64,000 nucleotides of DNA from an uncultured SAR86 cluster bacterium. Its GTDB lineage: Bacteria > Pseudomonadota > Gammaproteobacteria > Magnimaribacterales > AG-339-G14. Positions 1-10,666 of this stretch are shown piece by piece (position 1 is the first letter of the stretch; every line of letters begins with the position of its first letter). Both the position numbers and the translations under genes were made by a program. Below the pieces are notes generated by a model. That model was given only the letters and a program-made list of their open reading frames with translations. It was not told the origin of the DNA and ran no database searches. The DNA lies in the NCBI GenBank assembly GCA_902614235.1, contig CACMKG010000001.1, forward strand, positions 404,916 through 468,915, given 5' to 3'.

Positions 1-357
1 AATAAAGTCATATTTTGTGACCGATATATAGATTCAACACTTGCTTATCAAGGAAGTGGCAGAAACCTAGACAAAAAAGCTATTAAAGAATTATTTAATA
101 TATTTAACTTCCCAGTTCCAGACTTAACAATTTTATTGGATGTACCGGTCCAAGTAGGATTAGAAAGAGCTAGGAAAAGAAATGAGCTGGATAGATTTGA
201 GAAAGAAGATTTAAATTTCCATGAAAATATTCGAAAAGCCTATTTAGACTTAGCAAAAAATAATAGTGAAAGAATAGTTTTATTTGATTCTTTGATTTCA
301 GAAGATGAATTATTTGAAATGGCTATCAATTTAATAGAGAGCAGAATTAGTGAGTAA
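1..357 (+). CDS. tmk: Thymidylate kinase, C-terminal part (5' truncated by window edge)
   Basis: Frame open from base 1: NKVIFCDRYIDSTLAYQGSGRNLDKK...PDLTILLDVPVQVGLERARKRNELDRFE; DRY(I/T)DST.AYQG and LLDVP motifs of dTMP kinase; followed directly by holB. Confidence 0.93.
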   Translation, partial: NKVIFCDRYIDSTLAYQGSGRNLDKKAIKELFNIFNFPVPDLTILLDVPVQVGLERARKRNELDRFEKEDLNFHENIRKAYLDLAKNNSERIVLFDSLISEDELFEMAINLIESRISE

Positions 358-1327
358 CATTAAATACCCTTGGCTTAAAAAATATTTGTATTATTTTGAT
401 GCTAAAAAATTAGCGCACGCTCAATTATTTTCTGGTAATTCGGGTATTGGAAAATCTCATTTTTCTTATGAATTATCAAAGTCTCTTCTATGCCCTAATT
501 CAACAAAGCTTTTTGATTATTGTGGAAAATGCATATCGTGCAATTCTTTTAATTCAGGGACACACCCTGATTTTAAATCAATCCAATTAGAAGGCGAAAA
601 CAAGGTTATTAAAATCTCTCAATTAAGAGGAACAAAAAAAGATAATGGCACTGAAGGTATACTCAATTTTTCACATGAGACGCCATTACTGAGTAAATCA
701 AAAATAATTCATATTAGTTCTGCTGAAAATATGAATACAGAATCCCAAAACTTTTTATTAAAAACTTTAGAAGAGCCTTCAAATAATACATATATCTTTT
801 TGACTTCTTCTAAGCCTTATCTATTGAAACCAACACTTTTGAGCAGGCTTAACCATGTTTCAATTTCTTTTCCAAAGAGGGAAGAAACATTAGATTGGTT
901 AAAATCTATTAATGTCGAAATAAATTATCAGGAATTAAATTTTTTAGAGGATGTAAATCTTATTGATTTAAGTTCTGAATTAATTAACCAAATAAAACAA
1001 GAAATAGATGACTTTGCATCAGACTTAGCAAAATGCAATTCATCAAAAAAAATAGAAAAAATAGCATCTAAGTGGGATGACTCAAACTTGTTAAAAAAGT
1101 TAAATTGGCTCTCAAAAATAATTCGTAACTCAATTTTTTTAAAAATAAACCAAGGCGATTTAAAAAGTCCATTATTTATAGAAAGTATTTCTTATCTTGC
1201 TAACTCCAAAAGCCTTATTGATCTTTTTGAGTTATCAAACGAGCTTAATAATTTAATTGATGGGCTTGCTAAGGGTGTAAATTTGAACAATAAGCTTCAA
1301 ATAAAAGCACTTTTATCTTCTTATTGA
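350..1327 (+). CDS. holB: DNA polymerase III delta' subunit
   Basis: LAHAQLFSGNSGIGKS Walker A, CGKCISCNSFNSGTHPDF zinc-module-like cysteines, ENMNTESQNFLLKTLEEPSNNTYIFLTSS; tmk-holB order. Confidence 0.92.
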   Translation: MSNIKYPWLKKYLYYFDAKKLAHAQLFSGNSGIGKSHFSYELSKSLLCPNSTKLFDYCGKCISCNSFNSGTHPDFKSIQLEGENKVIKISQLRGTKKDNGTEGILNFSHETPLLSKSKIIHISSAENMNTESQNFLLKTLEEPSNNTYIFLTSSKPYLLKPTLLSRLNHVSISFPKREETLDWLKSINVEINYQELNFLEDVNLIDLSSELINQIKQEIDDFASDLAKCNSSKKIEKIASKWDDSNLLKKLNWLSKIIRNSIFLKINQGDLKSPLFIESISYLANSKSLIDLFELSNELNNLIDGLAKGVNLNNKLQIKALLSSY

Positions 1328-1373
1328 GTTAAAAAATTTATACGTTTTATAAATTTTAAATTAAAATGATTTT

Positions 1374-2477
1374 ATGAATTTTTTAAAAATATTTCTTATT
1401 TCAATTTTTACTTATTCATTAAATATATTTGGTGAAAAAAATTATGATTTAGAAGTTCTTGTAGATGGATTAGATCATCCTTGGAGTTTGGTCGAGCTTT
1501 CTAGTGGAGAATTTCTTCTAACAGAACTGCCTGGAAACTTAAAATTAATTTCAAAGAATGGTTCTAAGATCACTGAAATTTTAAATGTGCCAAAAGTTTT
1601 ATTTAGAGGGCAGGGGGGCCTTTCTGATATTGTCTTACATCCAGAATATAACAATAACGGTTGGATTTATTTTTCTTATTCAGCATATATAGATGAAAAA
1701 AAGAAACTTAATACTTTATTTGTGGATAGAGCTAAAATTAAAAATTTTAAATTAACTTCAATAGAAAATATTTTCCAAGCAAAAGCTGAAAGGAACGCTC
1801 CTGCACACTTTGGAGCAAAACTCTTTTTTCTAGATGATGGGACTTTGATGATAACCAGCGGTGACGGATTTGACTTTAGGGAATCTGCACAGTTTTTAGA
1901 TAATCACTTTGGAAAAGTACTAAGGATTAATGATGATGGATCTATACCTGAGGATAATCCATTCGTAAATGTGTCAGGTGCACTTCCTGAAATCTGGAGT
2001 TACGGAATTAGAAATCCTCAAGGTATTTTCCAAGATAAAGATGGTCTAGTTTATGAAAATGAACATGGTCCAAGAGGAGGAGATGAATTAAATATTCTCA
2101 AACCTGGCCTTAATTATGGATGGCCTGCAATAACACATGGTATCGATTATTCAGGTGCTTTAATTTCACCCTTTAAAGAAAAAGAAGGAATGGAACAACC
2201 TATTTACTATTGGACACCTTCAATTGCACCATCTGGTATGACAATTTATGAAAAGGATCTTTTTCCAGAATGGAAAGATAAAATTTTTATATCTAACCTA
2301 GTTTATCAAGATGTGAGGCTATTAGAGTTAAATGAAAATAAAGAAGTAATAAACGAAGAAATTTTATTCAAAGAAATAGGTAAAAGGATAAGAAATATCA
2401 TTACTTTATCCAATGGAGAACTAATGATAATCACTGACAAAAAAGATGGTCAGCTAATAAAAGTAAAAAAAATATAA
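1374..2477 (+). CDS. PQQ-dependent sugar dehydrogenase family protein (soluble aldose dehydrogenase-like)
   Basis: Signal peptide-like N-terminus; LDHPWSLVELSSGEFLLTELPGNL, NEHGPRGGDELNILKPGLNYGWPAITHG and IAPSGMTIY motifs of the family. Confidence 0.9.
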   Translation: MNFLKIFLISIFTYSLNIFGEKNYDLEVLVDGLDHPWSLVELSSGEFLLTELPGNLKLISKNGSKITEILNVPKVLFRGQGGLSDIVLHPEYNNNGWIYFSYSAYIDEKKKLNTLFVDRAKIKNFKLTSIENIFQAKAERNAPAHFGAKLFFLDDGTLMITSGDGFDFRESAQFLDNHFGKVLRINDDGSIPEDNPFVNVSGALPEIWSYGIRNPQGIFQDKDGLVYENEHGPRGGDELNILKPGLNYGWPAITHGIDYSGALISPFKEKEGMEQPIYYWTPSIAPSGMTIYEKDLFPEWKDKIFISNLVYQDVRLLELNENKEVINEEILFKEIGKRIRNIITLSNGELMIITDKKDGQLIKVKKI

Positions 2478-2478
2478 T

Positions 2479-2925
2479 ATGAGATTTTTAAGAGTTACTT
2501 CCTTATTATTATTTGCTGCAATAATTACTTCTTTTTTAAGTGTGCCTATAACAACTGCAAGTTATACAATTTGGTTAAGTAGTATTGATATGCCTACGAC
2601 CCTAAATTTATTCATAGCAAGCCTTATTCATGATTGGTTTAATTTAGGAGTAACGCTCTTTTTATTATTTTTAGTGGGTTTTTTCATTGCATTTCTTATC
2701 ACATTTGCCATCCGTAAATATTTTGATGTCAAATTAATTTCGGAACCATTTTCATATGCTATCGCTGGATCTACTTGCATAGCTTTGATTTTAATTTTAA
2801 CTGTAGCTCTTCTATTTGAAACACAAATAATCGCAGGGAACAGAACTTCAATAGGGACCCTCCTGCATGTTATGGCAGGTTTTGCTGGGGGGTATTTTTT
2901 TGGTTATTTTTTAAAAAAAATGTAA
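2479..2925 (+). CDS. Hypothetical integral membrane protein
   Basis: 148-aa ORF with several hydrophobic helices, packed between coding neighbours. Confidence 0.7.
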   Translation: MRFLRVTSLLLFAAIITSFLSVPITTASYTIWLSSIDMPTTLNLFIASLIHDWFNLGVTLFLLFLVGFFIAFLITFAIRKYFDVKLISEPFSYAIAGSTCIALILILTVALLFETQIIAGNRTSIGTLLHVMAGFAGGYFFGYFLKKM

Positions 2926-2937
2926 TAAAATAGACTA

Positions 2938-3510
2938 ATGTCAAAAGTTGCAAAATTCAGAGAAATGACTAAAGGTACTGCTGAAGATTATATTCCTATA
3001 GCTGAAGCTGCGATGGAACATGCGGTAAATCTTCCAGAAAGAATCATTCAGCACTTAGATATGCTTAAGGGTGATCATGGCGGATTTGCGGTTGATAGAT
3101 ATACTCATTGTCTTCAAACTGCCACAAGAGCTTATAGAGATGGGCGTGATGAAGAATATGTTGTTTGTGCTCTTTTACATGATATTGGAGATATTTTAGC
3201 TCCAGCCAATCATGCAGACTTTGCTGCTACTTTATTAGAACCTTATATTTCCGAAAAAAATTTCTGGATATTAAAACATCATGGAATTTTTCAAGGATAT
3301 TATTTCTTTCATTTTCTAGGACTTGATAGGCATATGAGAGATAAATATAAGGACAGTGAACATTGGAAAGATTGTGTAGAGTTTTGTGCTCGGTATGATC
3401 AAAATTCTTTTGATCCAGAATATGATACTTTGCCGATAGAAACTTTCATGCCAATGTTAAAGAATGTTTTGTCACAGACAAAAAAATCTATCTACAAATC
3501 AGAAGCCTAA
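2938..3510 (+). CDS. HD-domain protein, PhnZ/HD-oxygenase-like
   Basis: THCLQTA, LLHDIGD, NHADFAATLL, ILKHHGIFQGYYF and ARYDQNSFD: ordered His/HD/His/His/Asp ligand pattern. Confidence 0.8.
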   Translation: MSKVAKFREMTKGTAEDYIPIAEAAMEHAVNLPERIIQHLDMLKGDHGGFAVDRYTHCLQTATRAYRDGRDEEYVVCALLHDIGDILAPANHADFAATLLEPYISEKNFWILKHHGIFQGYYFFHFLGLDRHMRDKYKDSEHWKDCVEFCARYDQNSFDPEYDTLPIETFMPMLKNVLSQTKKSIYKSEA

Positions 3511-4409
3511 CTAGGTTCTCCCTTTTTCTCTACTTGTTCGTCATGCATCTTTTTTGCAGCTATTAGATCTGGCATAACCATATTGAGCTTGTCTAAATCC
3601 CAAACATCTTCACTTTTAAAAGACTTAATTACTGCTGGTTGCTGCATAATTCCAACATTTCCTTGGGATATATGAAAAATTTGATTGGTAATCTCATTCG
3701 CTTCTTCTGAACTAAGCCAAGCTATAACTGGGGCAATTTGTTGGGGACCTTGTTTCCAATCATTTTCATCAACTTCTCTGCCAGCTGCTTTCATTAAATC
3801 TATAGTCAGTCTAGTTGCAGCTCCAGGTGAAATTGTATTAACAGAACATTTATATTTTGCCATTTCCATCGAAAGCGATCTTGAAAATCCAGCAATACCT
3901 GCTTTGGCTGCTCCATAATTAGTTTGACCAAAATTTCCTATTAATCCTGAAACTGATGACATATTTATAATTTTGCAGTTCAGTCTATTTGTTTCTCTAA
4001 TATAACGTACAAAAGGTTGTGTGCAATTGAAGTGACCCTTTAAATGAACAGCCATTATTGCGTCCCAATCAGACTCGTCCATGTTAAACAATGTTTTATC
4101 TCTTAAAATTCCTGCATTATTAACAAGAATATCTACAGCTCCAAATTCGTTTAAAGCTGATTCAAAGATATTTTTGCCCCCTTCGTAGGAGTCTACACTT
4201 TCGTAATTAGCTAAAGCTTCTCCCCCAAGAGAGGTTATTTCTTCAACAACTTCGTCCGCTATTTTATCTTCACCACTTCCATCTGGATTTGCACCTAGAT
4301 CATTTACTAAAACTTTTGCACCTTCTTTAGCTAGAAAAAGAGCAGATTCTTTTCCTATACCTCTTCCAGCACCCGTGATTATTGCAACTTTATCCTTTAA
4401 ACTAGACAT
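3507..4409 (-). CDS. SDR family oxidoreductase (hydroxyacyl-CoA dehydrogenase-like)
   Basis: VAIITGAGRGIGKE, NNAG, SSVSG...YGAAKAG; extended C-terminus resembling MFE-2-type SDRs. Confidence 0.9.
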   Translation of the reverse strand: MSSLKDKVAIITGAGRGIGKESALFLAKEGAKVLVNDLGANPDGSGEDKIADEVVEEITSLGGEALANYESVDSYEGGKNIFESALNEFGAVDILVNNAGILRDKTLFNMDESDWDAIMAVHLKGHFNCTQPFVRYIRETNRLNCKIINMSSVSGLIGNFGQTNYGAAKAGIAGFSRSLSMEMAKYKCSVNTISPGAATRLTIDLMKAAGREVDENDWKQGPQQIAPVIAWLSSEEANEITNQIFHISQGNVGIMQQPAVIKSFKSEDVWDLDKLNMVMPDLIAAKKMHDEQVEKKGEPS

Positions 4410-4448
4410 GTCAGCTCCCCCGTAAAATATTTAATTTATATTAGCTTA

Positions 4449-5903
4449 ATGAAAGATTCAATTGAAAAAGGTGTAAGCAATTTAAACTTAATACTTTATG
4501 CTTTTGGTTCAGGAACAGTAGGAATAAATTCTGTAATTTTTGGTGGCTGGATTTTATTTTATTACAATCAAGTTTTAGGTCTTAGTGCTGTGCTCGCTTC
4601 TACAGCATTAGGAATATCCTTAGTTTTCGATGCTATTTCTGACCCTTTGGTTGGAGCTTGGTCAGATAGATTTAAATCAAAATGGGGAAGAAGACATCCT
4701 TTTGTTTACTTGAGCATCATTCCTTTGGCATTAGGATTTTATTTTTTATTCTCTATTCCTTCATCAACAGAACAAAATTTTCTTTTTTGGAAATTATTAC
4801 TTTTAGTAATTTTAATAAGAGTTTCTTTAACTTTTTATGAAACACCTAGAGCGGCATTAGGACCAGAATTAACAAAAGGATATGACAGGAGAACATTTGT
4901 TACAGGTTGGTCATATGTAATGGGAGTAATGGGAGCAATAATTCTTAGTTACTTAATGTATGAATTTTTTCTTGTAGAAACAGAGGAATTTCAAAAAGAT
5001 ATGGCTTTTTTGAATCCAGTTTCGTATACGTATTTAGGGCTTTCATCAGCAATAATGATAATCTTTTTTGGTCTTACCTCATGCATCAGTACTCATAAAT
5101 ATATTCCAGAGTTACACAAGCCAGAATCTACTAAAAATTTTTCATTCAATAAACTTTTTCAAGAACTACTTGAATGCTTTTCAAATAAATCTTGGTTGGC
5201 AATGTTAATTTCAGGAAGTTTTTTGGGTTTACAAATTGGTATAAGTACAGGCGTCGGAGTTTATATAAACAAATTCTTTTGGGAATGGACGCCAGAAGTT
5301 TTGGCCCTTTTTCCAGTTGTTTCAGGGATAGGTGCAATATTAGGAGCTATTTTGGCTGCTTCCATTGCAAATGGACAAGAAAAAAGGAATGTATGTATAA
5401 CAGTTTTTGTTATAACAATTCTAACTTCTCCTATTCCTTTGGCTCTTAGGTTATTAGATCCTTACACTTCAATTACTCTTTTTCCTGAAAACAATACAGA
5501 TTTAATTTGGTGGATATTAATTCTTCACACAGGAATTGAAGATTTACTAAGAGCCATGGGTTTTACACTAGTTATTTCTATGATTTACGATATTGTTGAG
5601 AATAGTCAAATAAATACTGGTAGAAGGGACGAAGGAATTTTTATGACTGGACCTGGTTTGATACAAAAAATTCTCTCTGGTTTAGGAATATTTATTTTAG
5701 GGCTTGTTTTGCAATACTTAAATTTTGATCCAAATATTGCGACTAATTCTGAATCAAAACCACCTATCAATGAACTAGTATTTTTCCAAATAACAGTCGG
5801 ACCCTTTTTAACCTTAATTGGAACGTCATTTTTATTCCTTTATAACATTTCCAGAGATTCACACTATGAAGCTATTGGTTCGTTGGGATACGAAGAAAAG
5901 TAA
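4449..5903 (+). CDS. MFS transporter, GPH (glycoside-pentoside-hexuronide):cation symporter-like
   Basis: DAISDPLVGAWSDRFKSKWGRRHPF motif; about 12 hydrophobic segments. Confidence 0.9.
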   Translation: MKDSIEKGVSNLNLILYAFGSGTVGINSVIFGGWILFYYNQVLGLSAVLASTALGISLVFDAISDPLVGAWSDRFKSKWGRRHPFVYLSIIPLALGFYFLFSIPSSTEQNFLFWKLLLLVILIRVSLTFYETPRAALGPELTKGYDRRTFVTGWSYVMGVMGAIILSYLMYEFFLVETEEFQKDMAFLNPVSYTYLGLSSAIMIIFFGLTSCISTHKYIPELHKPESTKNFSFNKLFQELLECFSNKSWLAMLISGSFLGLQIGISTGVGVYINKFFWEWTPEVLALFPVVSGIGAILGAILAASIANGQEKRNVCITVFVITILTSPIPLALRLLDPYTSITLFPENNTDLIWWILILHTGIEDLLRAMGFTLVISMIYDIVENSQINTGRRDEGIFMTGPGLIQKILSGLGIFILGLVLQYLNFDPNIATNSESKPPINELVFFQITVGPFLTLIGTSFLFLYNISRDSHYEAIGSLGYEEK

Positions 5904-6694
5904 TGTTCTTTCCAATTTCTGACGATAATCCTAGTAATACATCTCCAATTATTACCTATTCTTTGATTGGACTTTGTTTATTTGTCTTTTTTTTACAGAT
6001 TCTTTCGGAAATGAATCCGTCTATTTATTATAGTTTTGGATTTATACCTTCAAGTTTTTTTAATTCAACCTCATTATTAGAAGCATTTTTTCCAGTGATA
6101 ACGTCTATGTTTGTTCATGGAGGTTTCGCTCATATTATTGGAAATTTACTTTACCTCTGGATATTTGGCGATAACGTTGAAGATTCCATGGGTAAATTGA
6201 GATTTATTATTTTTTATATCCTTTGTGGAACCTCAGGAGCTATTCTTCAAGGAATTGTTGATCCAACCTCAAACATACCTATGGTGGGTGCAAGTGGCGC
6301 TATTGCGGGAGTATTAGGAGCTTATTTATTATTATTTCCCAGAGCAAATGTTAGGTGTTTAATTTTCATTATTATTTTTATTCAAATGATTAGGGTGCCA
6401 GCATTTATAGTTTTAGGTATATGGATTTTAGGCCAATTCTTCAGTCTTCCAGGTTCGCTTGATTCATCTGGTGGAACTGCTTATTTAGCTCACATTGGAG
6501 GATTTATAACGGGAATGATTTTGATACCATTTTTTAAAAAAACCAATGTAAGATTACTACAAGAAAAAAATAGTATTGCTTGGGTTGCTGAATCTGGTTT
6601 CAATTTTAGACAAGATGAAAACAAGATTAAAAATGATGATTTATTAGGTAAATTTATTGAAGAATCAGAAGAAGAGGTGAGGAAGAGAAAATGA
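5903..6694 (+). CDS. Rhomboid family intramembrane serine protease
   Basis: MFVHGGFAHIIGNLLYLWIFGDNVEDSMG, GASGAIAGVLGAYL (GxSG Ser) and AHIGGFITG (His). Confidence 0.92.
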   Translation: MFFPISDDNPSNTSPIITYSLIGLCLFVFFLQILSEMNPSIYYSFGFIPSSFFNSTSLLEAFFPVITSMFVHGGFAHIIGNLLYLWIFGDNVEDSMGKLRFIIFYILCGTSGAILQGIVDPTSNIPMVGASGAIAGVLGAYLLLFPRANVRCLIFIIIFIQMIRVPAFIVLGIWILGQFFSLPGSLDSSGGTAYLAHIGGFITGMILIPFFKKTNVRLLQEKNSIAWVAESGFNFRQDENKIKNDDLLGKFIEESEEEVRKRK

Positions 6695-8934
6695 GGATAT
6701 TTTTAAAATCTATTTTTTGGTTAGTAAGTTTCTTCTTAATAATCTTAATTTTAATTTCTGCATACTATTTTGCTTTTTTCTATAATTTTTTCGGAACTCT
6801 TGAAACAGCTGGTAAAAATTTAAATAAACCTTACCCAGATTATCTTCTTCAATCAAAAATTCAGTCTCAGTTAAAACACACTAATACAGAAAAACAGATT
6901 GTGTTTGGAGATACTCATGTTCACTCAACTTACTCAACAGATGCATTTTTATGGAGTCTCAAAAATTTTAATGGAGAGGGGCCTCATTTAATGGCTGAAG
7001 CTTGTGATTATGCAAGATTTTGTTCCGCAATAGATTTTTGGGTTAATACTGATCATGCCGAAGCAAGTACACCAAGAAAGTGGGCTGAAACTATAAGAGC
7101 TGTACAAAACTGTGAAGCAGTTAATAAAGGTGATAGAGCAAAAGATTTAATAAGTTTTGTTGGTTATGAATGGACCCAGATAAATCCGGATAATAAAGAC
7201 GACCATTATGGCCATAAAAACGTACTTTTCTTGGAAACAGATGATGAACTGCTTCCAAAAGTTCCTTTTGGAGCCGCAGGATATACCTCAGCAGGATTTA
7301 GAGATCGTGAAGGACTAGTCAGCGCAAAGATAAATATGCTTTCCGCTTCTGTAGTTGATTTTTCAAATAGAAATAGATATGCAGATTTCATAGCTTTTTA
7401 TGAAGAAGTAGTCGCCAATCCAGATTGCGATCCTAATGATATGAATTATTCAGACTGTTATAAATCTGTCTTTACTCCTAAAGATTTATTTTCAATTTTA
7501 AAAACAGTTGAATCTGACTCAATAGTAATTCCACATGGAAATACTTGGGGTTATTACACCCCCACAGAATCAAGCTGGGATAAACAACTGCTAAATGAAA
7601 TGCATGATCCTTCAATGCAAATTTCAATAGAGGTTTTTTCAGGACACGGGAATTCTGAAGAGTTTAGAAATTGGACAGGTACTATTTCTCAAAATGGAAT
7701 AAAAACTTGCCCTTTGCCAACAGAAGATTATTTACCTTCATGTTGGAGGGCAGGAGAGATAATTCAAGAGAGGTGTTTAAATAATGGATCCAGTGAAGAA
7801 ATTTGTTTAGCTAGGGCAGAATTAGCAAGACAGACTTACATTGAAGGTGGCCAATACGGCCATTGGTCGGTAATGGGAGCTGAGCCGGCAGATTGGCTTG
7901 ATTCTGGTCAATGTAAAGATTGTTTTGTGCCTGCTTTTAATATGAGACCGAACGCTTCCGTACAATATGCATTAGCATTGAGAAAATTTGAAGGAGATAA
8001 AATTAATTCTTTTGATTTTGGTTTTATTGCATCAAGTGATAACCATAGAGCTAGACCTGGAACAGGTTATAAGGCTATTGATAGACTTGTTACAACTGAA
8101 GCAAACGGCCCATCAAATGAATTTTTTTATAGCAATATTTATCCCAAAGAAGAAAAAACAGATATACCATGGGAAGTTATTCCAAGTGAAATTAATACTG
8201 CTTCCGAATTAACTATGTTTGAAGCTGAAAGACAATCTTCCTTTTTTACTACTGGAGGATTAGCAGCAGTACATGTATCGAAAAGAGATAGAGAGGGTAT
8301 TTGGGAAGGCTTTAAAAATAAAGAAACTTATGCAACAAGTGGTCCAAGAATACTATTATGGTTTGACGTTATAAATTCAAAAAATGGTAGAAAGCCCATG
8401 GGATCAAAAATAGACATGGCAGAAAATCCAGTTTTTGAGGTCAAAGCAGTTGGTTCATTTAAACAAAAACCTGGATGTCCTGATTTAGGTTTGTCAAAAG
8501 CTGAAAACGAAAAAATCATGAAACTTTGTAAAAACGAATGTTTCAACCCATCTGATGAAAGAAGAGAAATAACAAGAATTGAAGTGATAAAAATCACTCC
8601 TCAAAATTATAACGATGAGCCAGTAGAAAATTTAATAAAAGATGTTTGGAAAGTTCATAAATGTAAGTCTAATTCACAAGGAGAATGTAGATTTAGATTT
8701 TCAGATCCAGATTATTCTAAAAACGGAAGAGATAGCCTTTATTATGTTAGGGCGATTGAAGAGCCCTCTTTAAGAATTAACGGTGGTAATCTAAGATGTG
8801 ATTATGACGAAAATGGAAACTGTAAAAAAGTAAATATTTGTCACGGCGGGTATCAGACTGATAGAGATGATAATTGTACAATGTTATCTGAAGAGAGAGC
8901 TTGGTCTTCACCGATATATATAAACAAAATTTAG
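6691..8934 (+). CDS. DUF3604 domain-containing protein (PHP-like predicted metal-dependent hydrolase)
   Basis: GDTHVHSTYSTDAF, FWVNTDHAE, YEWTQINPDNKDDHYGHKNVLF, ASSDNHRARPGTGYK; 747 aa with N-terminal membrane anchor. Confidence 0.88.
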   Translation: MRIFLKSIFWLVSFFLIILILISAYYFAFFYNFFGTLETAGKNLNKPYPDYLLQSKIQSQLKHTNTEKQIVFGDTHVHSTYSTDAFLWSLKNFNGEGPHLMAEACDYARFCSAIDFWVNTDHAEASTPRKWAETIRAVQNCEAVNKGDRAKDLISFVGYEWTQINPDNKDDHYGHKNVLFLETDDELLPKVPFGAAGYTSAGFRDREGLVSAKINMLSASVVDFSNRNRYADFIAFYEEVVANPDCDPNDMNYSDCYKSVFTPKDLFSILKTVESDSIVIPHGNTWGYYTPTESSWDKQLLNEMHDPSMQISIEVFSGHGNSEEFRNWTGTISQNGIKTCPLPTEDYLPSCWRAGEIIQERCLNNGSSEEICLARAELARQTYIEGGQYGHWSVMGAEPADWLDSGQCKDCFVPAFNMRPNASVQYALALRKFEGDKINSFDFGFIASSDNHRARPGTGYKAIDRLVTTEANGPSNEFFYSNIYPKEEKTDIPWEVIPSEINTASELTMFEAERQSSFFTTGGLAAVHVSKRDREGIWEGFKNKETYATSGPRILLWFDVINSKNGRKPMGSKIDMAENPVFEVKAVGSFKQKPGCPDLGLSKAENEKIMKLCKNECFNPSDERREITRIEVIKITPQNYNDEPVENLIKDVWKVHKCKSNSQGECRFRFSDPDYSKNGRDSLYYVRAIEEPSLRINGGNLRCDYDENGNCKKVNICHGGYQTDRDDNCTMLSEERAWSSPIYINKI

Positions 8935-8940
8935 CATTAA

Positions 8941-10365
8941 ATGACTACAAAAAAATTACCTTTTCTAACCAAATTTTTATATGGATTTGGATCGATGTCT
9001 TATGGAATTAAAGATAATGCTTTTGCGTATTTTTTGTTGTTTGTTTACGTACAAATATTTGGCCTAGCTCCAGATTTAGCTGGGTTAGCGATTTTGCTAA
9101 TGCTAGTTTTTGATGCTTTCTCCGATCCTCTAGTTGGATATTTTTCAGATAGACACAGATCTTCTTGGGGAAGAAGACATCCTTTTATGTATTTCTCAGC
9201 TATCCCGGTAAGTTTATCTTTTTTTCTTTTATGGGACCCACCTGAAGCGTTGACTCAAACACAACTTTTTTTCTACTTATTGGGTATCGGAGTTTTTATT
9301 AGGACTGCAATTACTTTTTATGAAATTCCAAGTACAGCTTTGGGTCCCGAACTATCTAAAGATTATGTAGAAAGAAGTTCGTTGCTTTCTTACAGATATT
9401 GGTTTGGTTGGTGGGGAGGGCTTTTAGTTTGGAATTCTCTTTGGATATTCGTTGTCTATAGCAGCTATACAGGAACAACTGATGCTAGATATTTACCTGA
9501 AACATGGAAAATTTATGGATTAGTTTGTAGCTTAGTTATGTTTATAGCAATCATGGTCACAGCTTTAGGTACACATAAACATATTAAAGATTTGCATTCT
9601 CCTGAAATAAGAAAAATTTCATTAAAACGAACATTGAGCGAACTCTGGGAAACAATCACAATTAGCAGAGATTATTTGGTTTTATTTTTAGCTATGATTA
9701 TTACCAGTATTGCTTCAGGAATAGCAACAAATCTAACTTTATTTTTTTATAGTTATTTTTGGGAATTTACTCCTTTAAATATTCTTACCATTGGTTTAAC
9801 TCTATTTTTAACTCCTTTAGTAGGGTTGAAAGTTTCACCTTATCTTGCAGCAAAATTTGGAAAGAGAACCACCATATTATATTTATTTATGTTTGCATTT
9901 GTTGCCGAAAATCTGATTATTCTGTTACGAATTTTAGACCTTCTTCCAAGTAATGATTCAAACTTAATTTTACCTTTGGTTTTAATTTTTCATTGGATTG
10001 CAGTTAGCGCTCAAATAATTTCTTATACAACTCTTGCTTCTATGGTTTTTGATACAGTTGAAGAAGTAGAAAAGAAAACAGGAAGAAGAATGGAGGGGAC
10101 TTTACTTGCTGCAAGGTCTTTTGCAGCCAAATGTATGAGTGGTGCAGGCGCTTTTTTTGCTGGCCTTATTCTCTCTTATTCTTATTGGCCGAAAGGAGCA
10201 GTTGCAGGAGAAGTAGAATCTAGCATACTAAACAACGTCGGTTTGTTAGCTATATCAATCTCTGCCGCTCTTTGGATATCAGCAATTTTTGTTTTTTCTA
10301 AAGTAAGAATGACAAGATCGACTCACGAAGAAAATTTGGGAGAATTAAATTACTCTAATGATTAA
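8941..10365 (+). CDS. MFS transporter, GPH family (paralogue of 4449..5903)
   Basis: DAFSDPLVGYFSDRHRSSWGRRHPF and TFYEIPSTALGPELSKDY, closely parallel to the first MFS. Confidence 0.9.
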   Translation: MTTKKLPFLTKFLYGFGSMSYGIKDNAFAYFLLFVYVQIFGLAPDLAGLAILLMLVFDAFSDPLVGYFSDRHRSSWGRRHPFMYFSAIPVSLSFFLLWDPPEALTQTQLFFYLLGIGVFIRTAITFYEIPSTALGPELSKDYVERSSLLSYRYWFGWWGGLLVWNSLWIFVVYSSYTGTTDARYLPETWKIYGLVCSLVMFIAIMVTALGTHKHIKDLHSPEIRKISLKRTLSELWETITISRDYLVLFLAMIITSIASGIATNLTLFFYSYFWEFTPLNILTIGLTLFLTPLVGLKVSPYLAAKFGKRTTILYLFMFAFVAENLIILLRILDLLPSNDSNLILPLVLIFHWIAVSAQIISYTTLASMVFDTVEEVEKKTGRRMEGTLLAARSFAAKCMSGAGAFFAGLILSYSYWPKGAVAGEVESSILNNVGLLAISISAALWISAIFVFSKVRMTRSTHEENLGELNYSND

Positions 10366-10666
10366 AGACGAAATTGAAAATAAGTTAAATGATGATTTAA
10401 ATCCTTGGTTTCTTGACGTAATTAATGAGTCACCAAATCATAATGTACCTGATGGAGCAGAATCACACTTTAAAATAGTCATTGTTTCAGAAAAGTTTCT
10501 TGATTTTAGGGCTGTAAAAAGACATCAATTAATTTATTCAATTTTAAATGAAGAAATGAAGAAGATTCATGCAATAGCAATACATCCTTTCACTCCAGAG
10601 GAATGGAAAGAAAAAACTGGAGAAAATTTAGATTCTCCCAAATGTCTTGGCGGAGGAAATGATTGA
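10358..10666 (+). CDS. bolA: BolA family protein
   Basis: ESHFKIVIVSEKFLDFRAVKRHQLIYSILNEEMKKIHAIAIHPFTPEEW. Confidence 0.9.
   Translation: MIKDEIENKLNDDLNPWFLDVINESPNHNVPDGAESHFKIVIVSEKFLDFRAVKRHQLIYSILNEEMKKIHAIAIHPFTPEEWKEKTGENLDSPKCLGGGND

Noticed and set aside
3685-3918. 77-aa plus-strand ORF
   Set aside because: Antisense to a well-supported SDR gene; composition is that of reverse-complemented coding sequence.
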